Under the pieces are notes generated by a model that worked only from the letters and a program-made list of their open reading frames with translations, made no database searches and was not told the DNA's origin. A DNA stretch of 64,000 bases from Mangrovimonas cancribranchiae (GTDB taxonomy: Bacteria > Bacteroidota > Bacteroidia > Flavobacteriales > Flavobacteriaceae). Where the stretch lies: contig NZ_CP136925.1 of the NCBI RefSeq assembly GCF_037126245.1, positions 674,001 to 738,000 of the forward strand. Reading direction: 5' to 3'. Position numbers and translations under genes: made by a program. Below are positions 57,418 through 64,000 of this stretch, in pieces. Every line of letters begins with the position of its first letter. Position 1 is the stretch's first letter.

Positions 57418-57492
57418 CATTTACAGCATAATAATTTGTATTTTCGCTATCTTAAAAATCACAACACAAAACAATTAAATTTTAATAAACAA

Positions 57493-58419
57493 ATGAAAGT
57501 AACAGTAGTTGGAGCAGGAGCAGTAGGCGCTAGTTGTGCCGAATATATTGCCATTAAAAATTTTGCATCAGAAGTTGTCTTATTAGACATTAAAGAAGGC
57601 TTTGCAGAAGGTAAAGCTATGGATTTAATGCAAACCGCTTCATTAAATGGTTTCGATACTAAAATAACAGGTGTAACAAACGATTATACTAAAACAGCAG
57701 GTAGCGATATTTGCGTAATAACGTCTGGGATTCCACGTAAACCAGGAATGACTCGTGAAGAGCTAATAGGGATTAATGCGGGTATTGTAAAGTCTGTATC
57801 TTCAAGTTTAATCGAGCAATCGCCAAATACCATCATCATTGTGGTGAGTAACCCAATGGATACTATGACGTATTTAGTACATAAAACTACCGATTTACCA
57901 AAGAATAGAATTATTGGAATGGGTGGAGCGTTAGATTCTGCACGTTTTAAATATAGACTAGCTGAAGCTTTAGAAGCGCCAATTAGCGATGTAGACGGTA
58001 TGGTAATTGGTGGACATAGCGATAAAGGTATGGTGCCATTAACAGCTCACGCTACAAGAAATAGTGTTAAAGTCACTGAGTTTTTATCTGATGAACGTTT
58101 AAACCAGGTAAAAGAAGATACTAAAGTAGGTGGAGCAACACTTACAAAATTATTAGGAACATCTGCTTGGTATGCGCCAGGAGCTGCAGTAAGTGGTTTA
58201 GTACAAGCCATTGCTTGCGACCAAAAGAAAATGTTCCCTTGTTCTGCTTTATTAGAAGGTGAATTTGGATTAAACGATCTTTCTATTGGTGTTCCAGTAA
58301 TCTTAGGACGCAACGGAATTGAAAAAATCGTTGAGATAGAATTAAGTGATGCCGAAAAAGCACATTTAACAGAAAGTGCCGAAGGTGTTAAAAAAACCAA
58401 CGGCCTTTTAGACCTATAA
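57493..58419 (+). CDS. mdh: Malate dehydrogenase
   Basis: A 308-residue NAD-dependent malate dehydrogenase of the TCA cycle, LDH-like type. The Rossmann motif GAGAVGASCAEYIA is at the very start from ATG 57493. The longer frame from 57403 begins within the gyrB terminator and is rejected. The substrate Arg pair appears in TSGIPRKPGMTREELIG, which marks malate rather than lactate specificity. The catalytic His is in VIGGHSDKGMVPL. The DUF4412 gene follows 13 bases downstream. Confidence 0.95.
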   Translation: MKVTVVGAGAVGASCAEYIAIKNFASEVVLLDIKEGFAEGKAMDLMQTASLNGFDTKITGVTNDYTKTAGSDICVITSGIPRKPGMTREELIGINAGIVKSVSSSLIEQSPNTIIIVVSNPMDTMTYLVHKTTDLPKNRIIGMGGALDSARFKYRLAEALEAPISDVDGMVIGGHSDKGMVPLTAHATRNSVKVTEFLSDERLNQVKEDTKVGGATLTKLLGTSAWYAPGAAVSGLVQAIACDQKKMFPCSALLEGEFGLNDLSIGVPVILGRNGIEKIVEIELSDAEKAHLTESAEGVKKTNGLLDL

Positions 58420-58432
58420 CTAGATATTTTAA

Positions 58433-59098
58433 ATGAAAAGATTAGCATTATATTTATTTGTTTCTGTTTTTTGTGCCTCGTTAGTAGCGCAAGAGAAAAT
58501 AACAGAAGGTGTGATGTCTTCAACAATAAAACTGTCAAGTTCAAATGCGCAAATGAACAGTCAGTTTGCTATGATAGGAGATATTTCATCTGTCACTTAT
58601 TTTAAAGGAAACAAAACAAGAACAGAATCGGCAAACCCTATGACAGGGACTTCTATTGTGATTATTGATAATGCTACCAAGAAAATGCTAGCTTATGTAA
58701 ATAATGCGGCAATGGGTAAAAAGTATATGCAAGATAGTATTCAACCTTCAGAAGACGAATTAAAAAACGTTACTGTAGAAAAAGGTGCAGAGACCAAGAC
58801 AATTCTTGGGTACACATGTCAGCAATACTTTGCTAATTTAAAAGAAGATGGAGCAACCGTAAATATGGAGCTTTATACCACTGATAAATTACCAGCCGTT
58901 TCAGATAAAACAGCCATTTTAGGTGGTAAAGTAAAAGGTTATCCATTATATCTTAAAATGGAAGCCCAAAATACTGTTATGGATATGATTATGACAACAG
59001 AAGTTACAGAAATAAAGCAAGAAACTGTAGCCGATGACAAGTTTAATATGACGCCACCAGAAGGGTATACAAAAACCAATAATTTAAATGGGATTTAA
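58433..59098 (+). CDS. DUF4412 domain-containing secreted protein
   Basis: A 221-residue protein with a signal peptide ending at SLVAQ. The mature part shows the DUF4412 pattern: SVTYFKGNKTRTE, IVIIDNATKKMLAYVNNAAM and TKTILGYTCQQYFANL, ending in KFNMTPPEGY. This family of periplasmic or outer-membrane Bacteroidota proteins has no known activity. It probably shares a transcript with mdh and ends at a strong terminator. Confidence 0.82.
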   Translation: MKRLALYLFVSVFCASLVAQEKITEGVMSSTIKLSSSNAQMNSQFAMIGDISSVTYFKGNKTRTESANPMTGTSIVIIDNATKKMLAYVNNAAMGKKYMQDSIQPSEDELKNVTVEKGAETKTILGYTCQQYFANLKEDGATVNMELYTTDKLPAVSDKTAILGGKVKGYPLYLKMEAQNTVMDMIMTTEVTEIKQETVADDKFNMTPPEGYTKTNNLNGI

Positions 59099-59119
59099 TA
59101 AAAACCCTTAATATATTCT

Positions 59120-59148
59120 AAAGCAGCCTATAAAAAGGCTGCTTTTTT
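59120..59148 (+). terminator. Intrinsic terminator after the DUF4412 gene
   Basis: Ten-base arms AAAGCAGCCT and AGGCTGCTTT around a six-base loop, followed by T residues. Confidence 0.87.
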
Positions 59149-59180
59149 GTTTTATATAAGGCATAAACTCGTAAAACCTT

Positions 59181-59211
59181 TTGCGTAATCACTATATAAA
59201 ATATATATTTG
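59181..59211 (+). promoter_or_regulatory. Promoter (TTG-N20-TAnnTTTG) for secDF
   Basis: TTG at 59181-59183 and TATATTTG at 59204-59211 are 20 bases apart, a full match to the Bacteroidota promoter layout, 48 bases before the secDF ATG. Confidence 0.6.
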
Positions 59212-59259
59212 CTCGTTTTTAAAAATAACAACAAAATAAACTAATTAATTACATCAATA

Positions 59260-62259
59260 ATGCAGAATAAAGGATTAGTAAAGCTGTTTGCGATTTTGTT
59301 TGGTTTGGTGAGTATTTATCAATTATCATTCACATTCAAAGCGAATAGTGTTGAAGATGAAGCACAAACCATTTCCAACGGAAATTTTGAAGAAGAAAGA
59401 ATTTATCTAGATTCTCTTTCAAGTGAAAAAGTTTTTGATTTAGGATTTGCCGATTACACTTACGACGAAGTTAAGGAAAACGCCATGAATCTTGGTTTAG
59501 ATTTAAAAGGTGGTGTAAGTGTGATATTACAAGTCTCTGTAAAAGACATCTTAAAAGGGTTAGCTAATTACAGTAAAGATCCTGTATTTAATAAAGCATT
59601 AGACGATGCAACCGAGCTACAGAAAAATAGCCAGAACACGTATTTAGAAGACTTTTTCGTAGCTTTTGATGCAATTAAAGGCGATAAAAAATTAGCCTCA
59701 CCAGAAATTTTTGCTAACAGAACTTTAAGTGAGGAAATCACTTTCGATATGTCTGATGATCAGGTGAAGCCTATCATTGAAACAAAAATAGACGAGTCTA
59801 TTGTTTCTGCATTCGAAGTATTACGTAAACGTATCGATGAATTTGGTGTTGTTTCACCAAGCATTCAACGTTTAGGAGATTCTGGACGTATTTTAGTAGA
59901 ATTACCAGGTGTAAAAGATAAAGAACGTGCTATTAAGCTTTTACAAAGTACAGCACAATTAGAATTCTGGGAAGCTTACAAAGGTGAGCAATTCATGGGC
60001 TTTTTAAATCAAGTCAATGAGTTGTTAAAAGACATGGAAGCAGAGCAGGAAGATGCAGTAACAGAAAGTACAGAAGAAGAAAAACCTACTGATGATACAG
60101 AGCAAACCGAAGACGATAAAATTGCCGATCTTTTAGGTGAAGATCCAGACTCATCTGCTGTAGAAAATAATCCATTAGGAAAGTTAATTAGAGGATTTGG
60201 TTACCAAGGTGGCCCAATTGTAGCACAATTTGCTGTTAAAGACAAAGACTTAGTAGAGGAGTACTTAAACATGCCTCAAGTAAGAGCTTTATTGCCAGCA
60301 GAAATGCGCGAAGTAAAATTCCTTTTTGGGAAACCAGCTACCGATAGCGAAATAATAGATTTATACGCTTTAATAGGCAATAGAGATAATGTGCCACCAT
60401 TAAGTGGAGCTGTTGTTACAGATGCTAGACAAGAATTTGGCCCAACAGGAAAACCTGTAGTGTCTATGCAAATGAACACTAAAGGTGCTAAAATCTGGGA
60501 AGAATTAACAGGTAAAGCGTATCAGCAACAAAGCCAAATAGCTATTGTACTTGACAACGTTGTGTATTCTGCACCAGGAGTAACTACAGGAGCTATTTCT
60601 GGAGGTAATTCTCAAATTTCTGGAGAGTTTACTTTAAACGAAGCTACCGACCTTGCTAACGTACTACGTGCCGGTAAATTACCTGCTTCTGCCGATATTA
60701 TTCAAGGAGAAGTAGTTGGACCATCATTAGGTCAAGAAGCAATAGATAGTGGTAAATTATCATTTTTAATAGCTTTAGGATTAGTATTAGTATGGATGTT
60801 ATTTTACTACGGAAAAGCTGGACTTTTTGCCGATATAGCTATGCTATTCAATATTTTACTAATCTTTGGTGTGTTATCAGGATTAGGAGCTGTGTTAACG
60901 TTACCAGGTATTGCAGGTATTGTATTAACTATTGGTATGTCGGTTGATGCGAACGTACTTATTTTTGAGCGTATTCGAGAAGAACTTTACAAAGGCAAAG
61001 AACAAAAAGAAGCTATTCAAGATGGTTTTGCTAATGCCTTATCATCTATTTTAGATGCAAATATTACAACAGGTTTAACAGCATTAATCCTATTTATTTT
61101 TGGTACAGGACCAATTAAAGGATTTGCTACAACCTTACTTATAGGTATTGGTACATCATTATTTACGGCCATCTTTATTACACGATTAATTGTAGATTGG
61201 TATGTAGGTAGAGGCGGAAAATTAGAATTCTCTACAGGAATTACTAAAAACCTTTTCAGAAACATAAATATCGAATTCCTTAAAAAGCGCAAGGCAGCTT
61301 ATATTATATCAGCCGCTTTAATCGTTGTAAGTTTAGGATCGTTATTTACAAATGGATTAGACCAAGGTGTTGATTTTGTAGGAGGAAGAACATATCAAGT
61401 ACGTTTTGCTAATGATATTAGTGCTTCTGAAATTACGTCTAATTTAACAGATGTATTTGGTAGTGCTGATGCTAAAACATTTGGTAGTGCGAATCAATTA
61501 AAAATTACAACTAAATATAAAGTAAACGAAGTAGGAACAGAAGTTGATGAAGAAATCAGACAAGACCTATACAACGCTTTACAACCTTACTTTGATGGTT
61601 TAAGCTACGAAGAGTTTATTAGCGATAATGAACACAAAACTGTAGGCTTAATGAAGTATTACAAAGTAAGCCCTACAATTGCCGATGACATTAAGAAAGC
61701 TTCTTTCTGGGCTATTTTAGGATCGTTAATAGTTGTATTCCTTTACATCTTATTTAGATTTAAGCGTTGGCAATTCTCTCTTGGTGCGGTAGCAGCCGTA
61801 TTCCACGACGTGCTAATTGTATTAGGAATATTCTCTTTAACCTATAAGTTTATGCCATTTACTATGGAGATAGACCAAGCATTTATTGCAGCAATTCTTA
61901 CAGTAATTGGATACTCGTTAAACGATACCGTGGTTGTTTTTGATAGAATTCGTGAATTTTTTAATGAGCATACAAGCTGGGATTTCGATAAAGTTATTAA
62001 CTCATCGTTAAGCAGTACATTAAGTAGAACATTAAATACCTCGTTAACAACATTAGTGGTATTGCTTTCTATCTTTATTTTTGGTGGCGATTCCATTAGA
62101 GGATTCATGTTTGCATTAATAATTGGTGTTATTGTAGGTACGTATTCATCGTTATTTATTGCGACACCAATTATGTATGATACTGTGAAAAGAGGTGATG
62201 CAAAAGAAGGATTAAGAAAGAAAGAAGACCCTAAAGAAGAGGAAGAGCAAGAAGCTTAA
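59260..62259 (+). CDS. secDF: Protein translocase subunit SecDF (fused)
   Basis: A 999-residue fusion of SecD and SecF, the proton-driven partners of SecYEG that pull proteins across the inner membrane. The SecD half holds NLGLDLKGGVSVILQV, RIDEFGVVSPSIQRLG, the P1 periplasmic domain and six helices with VDANVLIFERIREEL. The SecF half starts near GLDQGVDFVGGRTYQVRF and has six more helices with YSLNDTVVVFDRIREFF. A Glu/Asp-rich insert of about 40 residues lies near residues 260-300. The fused form is normal in Bacteroidota. The C-terminal tail is strongly charged. Confidence 0.96.
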   Translation: MQNKGLVKLFAILFGLVSIYQLSFTFKANSVEDEAQTISNGNFEEERIYLDSLSSEKVFDLGFADYTYDEVKENAMNLGLDLKGGVSVILQVSVKDILKGLANYSKDPVFNKALDDATELQKNSQNTYLEDFFVAFDAIKGDKKLASPEIFANRTLSEEITFDMSDDQVKPIIETKIDESIVSAFEVLRKRIDEFGVVSPSIQRLGDSGRILVELPGVKDKERAIKLLQSTAQLEFWEAYKGEQFMGFLNQVNELLKDMEAEQEDAVTESTEEEKPTDDTEQTEDDKIADLLGEDPDSSAVENNPLGKLIRGFGYQGGPIVAQFAVKDKDLVEEYLNMPQVRALLPAEMREVKFLFGKPATDSEIIDLYALIGNRDNVPPLSGAVVTDARQEFGPTGKPVVSMQMNTKGAKIWEELTGKAYQQQSQIAIVLDNVVYSAPGVTTGAISGGNSQISGEFTLNEATDLANVLRAGKLPASADIIQGEVVGPSLGQEAIDSGKLSFLIALGLVLVWMLFYYGKAGLFADIAMLFNILLIFGVLSGLGAVLTLPGIAGIVLTIGMSVDANVLIFERIREELYKGKEQKEAIQDGFANALSSILDANITTGLTALILFIFGTGPIKGFATTLLIGIGTSLFTAIFITRLIVDWYVGRGGKLEFSTGITKNLFRNINIEFLKKRKAAYIISAALIVVSLGSLFTNGLDQGVDFVGGRTYQVRFANDISASEITSNLTDVFGSADAKTFGSANQLKITTKYKVNEVGTEVDEEIRQDLYNALQPYFDGLSYEEFISDNEHKTVGLMKYYKVSPTIADDIKKASFWAILGSLIVVFLYILFRFKRWQFSLGAVAAVFHDVLIVLGIFSLTYKFMPFTMEIDQAFIAAILTVIGYSLNDTVVVFDRIREFFNEHTSWDFDKVINSSLSSTLSRTLNTSLTTLVVLLSIFIFGGDSIRGFMFALIIGVIVGTYSSLFIATPIMYDTVKRGDAKEGLRKKEDPKEEEEQEA

Positions 62260-62282
62260 TACCTTTTGAATAACATATAAAT

Positions 62283-62315
62283 AAAAACCCTTTCAATTTC
62301 TGAAAGGGTTTTTTT
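62283..62315. terminator. Terminator between secDF and the DUF192 gene
   Basis: Twelve-base arms AAAAACCCTTTC and GAAAGGGTTTTT around a seven-base loop, with T tail on the plus strand and an A/T tract on the other. It can serve both convergent genes. Confidence 0.85.
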
Positions 62316-62340
62316 ATGGGTAACAAGAATGTTTATTTTT

Positions 62341-62832
62341 TTATTCTGATAATTCTGAGAATGTTATTTTATCACCTTCGGTTAATTGCCACACATCAGA
62401 AAGTCCTGCGTTAACTTCTAAAACATATTTTGCAGGTACTTTAGATGGTAATGAACTTTCATCTAATGGTTTGGCGTTCTTTTGAATACTAACAATAGAA
62501 AGGTTTTCATTTAAATAAATAATATCTAAAGGAATACGTGTATTTTTCATGTAAAAATACCGAGGAGACACATCATCAAAAATAAATAACATACCGCGGT
62601 TTTTCTTCATTGAAGAGCGGTACATTAAACCTGTTTGTGTTTCGTAGCTAGTTTTAGCTATTTCAATATCTAATTGTGTAATAATAGAATCCGATGTGGC
62701 TTTAAAAATGGTTAATTCACCTTCTTTTTTAAATGACACTTCGGTAGGTTTTATGTTTTTAGCATCCTCTTCTTTGCAGGAAAAGCTAAACATTGTGCCA
62801 ACAATAATAGCTGGTAAAAGGTATTTTTTCAT
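62341..62832 (-). CDS. DUF192 domain-containing lipoprotein
   Basis: A 163-residue lipoprotein (signal LLPAIIVGTMFSFSC, lipobox SFSC). The DUF192 core is clear in QTGLMYRSSMKKNRGMLFIF, FYMKNTRIPLDIIYLNENLS and VLEVNAG. The family is small, secreted and of unknown function. It lies eight bases after lgt on the same strand, so it is likely made with the enzyme that modifies its own lipobox Cys. Confidence 0.88.
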   Translation of the reverse strand: MKKYLLPAIIVGTMFSFSCKEEDAKNIKPTEVSFKKEGELTIFKATSDSIITQLDIEIAKTSYETQTGLMYRSSMKKNRGMLFIFDDVSPRYFYMKNTRIPLDIIYLNENLSIVSIQKNAKPLDESSLPSKVPAKYVLEVNAGLSDVWQLTEGDKITFSELSE

Positions 62833-62840
62833 GTTTACGA

Positions 62841-63770
62841 TTAAACTTTTTTAGATGTTTTCTTATAGAAGAACATAAAATACAGTCCAATAAGAATAAA
62901 AGGAATGCTTAACCACTGTCCTGTGTTAAGTCCAAACCAATTAATGTATTCATCGCCTTGAGGCTCTTTTACAAACTCGACAAAGAAACGAACAGTCCAA
63001 AGCATAACAAGGAATAACCCGAAGAGAAACCCTAGTTGATTGCCTTTTGATGTTTTTTTGTAAACATACCATAGGATAAGAAATACAAAAATGTAACAAA
63101 ACGATTCGTAAAGTTGCGCTGGATGTCTATAAGGAACGGCTTCTAATAGGTTGCTAAATTCTGGGTTATTTGCAATGGCATCGTAAGCTTTTTTAGCTGG
63201 TTGAATGTTGGTTAATTGAACCACCTCGTACTTATTATACTCCTCTTGAATAAAACGTACACCCAAAGCAGAATCGGTCACTTTACCAATAATTTCGGAG
63301 TTTATAAAATTTCCAATTCGTATAAAAATCGCTCCAGAAGCCACAGGTATTACAACACGATCTAAAATCCACATTAACGATTTGTAGGTGTACTTTTTGC
63401 GGTATAAGTACATGCCAATAATAATGCCAATGGCGGCACCATGACTTGCTAGACCTTGAAAACCGGTAAACTCAAACTCTGGTTTGAATCTAAATGGTAG
63501 AAAAATGCTAAAGAAGTCTTGGCTTATTAATTCTGATTGGTAAAATAGTACATGCCCTAATCTAGCGCCAATCATGGTGGCTAAAACAGTGTATATAAAA
63601 AGCGGATCTAAATAGTCTAATTTTACTTTCTCACGGGTAAAAATATACTTCATAATATACCAGCCTATTAAGAAGGCGGTAATCCACATCATGCTGTAAA
63701 AATGAAGCTTAAAATTTCCTACAATATCAATACCAGTAATTGGGTTCCAATCGAATTTAAGAAGGTGCAT
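62841..63770 (-). CDS. lgt: Prolipoprotein diacylglyceryl transferase
   Basis: A 309-residue inner-membrane enzyme that adds diacylglycerol to the lipobox Cys, the first step of lipoprotein maturation. About seven helices are visible. The Lgt signature is RIGNFINSEIIGK. The essential His-containing segment is seen in ASHGAAIGIIIGMYLYRKK. PYRHPAQLYESFCYI is also conserved. The window holds many of its substrates, including GldJ and the lipoproteins listed here. yidD lies upstream on the same strand. Confidence 0.95.
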   Translation of the reverse strand: MHLLKFDWNPITGIDIVGNFKLHFYSMMWITAFLIGWYIMKYIFTREKVKLDYLDPLFIYTVLATMIGARLGHVLFYQSELISQDFFSIFLPFRFKPEFEFTGFQGLASHGAAIGIIIGMYLYRKKYTYKSLMWILDRVVIPVASGAIFIRIGNFINSEIIGKVTDSALGVRFIQEEYNKYEVVQLTNIQPAKKAYDAIANNPEFSNLLEAVPYRHPAQLYESFCYIFVFLILWYVYKKTSKGNQLGFLFGLFLVMLWTVRFFVEFVKEPQGDEYINWFGLNTGQWLSIPFILIGLYFMFFYKKTSKKV

Positions 63771-63841
63771 AGTTGTATTTTTCTGTATGTAAATATAGAT
63801 AAATGCTTACGTTATAAAAAGTAAATAAATAATAACAAACG

Positions 63842-64000
63842 TTAATTCTTGTCTGCTTTATCTGGAACAGGATCGTATCCAGAACCACCCCAGGGGTGAC
63901 AACTAAAAATACGTTTTAAAGCTAACTTACCGCCACGCCATAAGCCATGTTTTTCTAAAGCTTCAATAGTATAATGTGAGCACGTGGGTTGGTATCTGCA
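63842..64000 (-). CDS. yidD: Membrane protein insertion efficiency factor YidD (partial, N-terminus beyond window)
   Basis: The minus strand is open from the right edge to TAA at 63842-63844 (52 residues seen). The sequence begins [19 protein letters not shown] and continues [20 protein letters not shown] and SGYDPVP, the hallmark of the YidD family. YidD is a small membrane-associated protein thought to help YidC insertion. The start codon lies beyond base 64000. It precedes lgt on the same strand. Confidence 0.94.
   Translation of the reverse strand, partial: CRYQPTCSHYTIEALEKHGLWRGGKLALKRIFSCHPWGGSGYDPVPDKADKN

Noticed and set aside
57403-57492. 30-residue N-terminal extension of malate dehydrogenase
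   Set aside because: The region overlaps the gyrB terminator, and the Rossmann motif of this family begins at the N-terminus from ATG 57493.

Overview
The window is AT-rich chromosomal DNA from a marine-type member of the Flavobacteriaceae (Bacteroidota). The evidence is the type IX secretion genes gldJ, porU and porV, a fused SecDF, a FecI/FecR/TonB-receptor unit, two secreted proteins with T9SS C-terminal sorting domains, and repeated TAnnTTTG (-7 type) promoter boxes upstream of genes. The species cannot be named from the sequence alone. Almost all of it is ordinary, densely packed core genome. I saw no rRNA, tRNA, CRISPR array, insertion sequence, prophage or integrase.

Layout. 1-6.2 kb: gldJ (cut by the left edge) diverges from porU-porV. 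6.3-9.5 kb: cdd, then pdhA-pdhC. 9.6-13.7 kb: a large secreted FG-GAP / vanadium-haloperoxidase-like fusion with a T9SS tail. 13.7-18.5 kb: M28 peptidase lipoprotein, SDR, CtlX-type amidinotransferase, and a convergent TPR-histidine kinase. 18.9-23.8 kb: argS, SprT-like, mannose-1-phosphate guanylyltransferase, DUF389. 23.8-25.3 kb: MlaF/MlaE-type transporter. 25.4-27.1 kb: PafA-like phosphatase. 27.1-31.9 kb (minus): rsfS-ftsH, then LUD-cdsA-psd-ACBP, a lipid-synthesis group. 32.0-34.5 kb: birA, SRPBCC, pyrE, Nudix. 34.5-40.7 kb: ECF sigma, FecR, an STN-type TonB receptor, and a divergent multi-repeat lipoprotein. 40.9-43.1 kb: ffh, folD. 43.2-48.2 kb (minus): a six-gene run from a HerA-like ATPase to an RluF-like enzyme. 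48.4-49.0 kb: queE with a reading-frame break. 49.1-50.9 kb: DUF2911 protein and a BNR-type T9SS cargo. 51.1-52.8 kb: asnB. 53.0-55.1 kb: an XRE regulator with two CPBP intramembrane proteases. 55.4-62.3 kb: gyrB, mdh, DUF4412, secDF. 62.3-64.0 kb (minus): yidD, lgt, DUF192 lipoprotein.

The most interesting points are these. (1) A 27-base promoter-like pattern, GGTAGG-N16-CTGTT, occurs once upstream of fecR-TonB receptor and once, pointing the other way, upstream of the repeat lipoprotein. This suggests that the ECF sigma factor controls both, and so defines a four-gene surface uptake or sensing unit with unknown substrate. (2) queE is interrupted exactly at an A_AAA_AAA slippery heptamer followed directly by a TAA stop, so it is either a one-base deletion or a frameshift-regulated gene. 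(3) The 1345-residue secreted protein joins FG-GAP/UnbV repeats to a haloperoxidase-like domain that keeps every vanadate-binding motif. (4) gyrB has a terminator-like hairpin between its promoter box and its start codon. (5) The XRE/CPBP/CPBP cassette has a perfect 14-base palindrome just upstream of its promoter.
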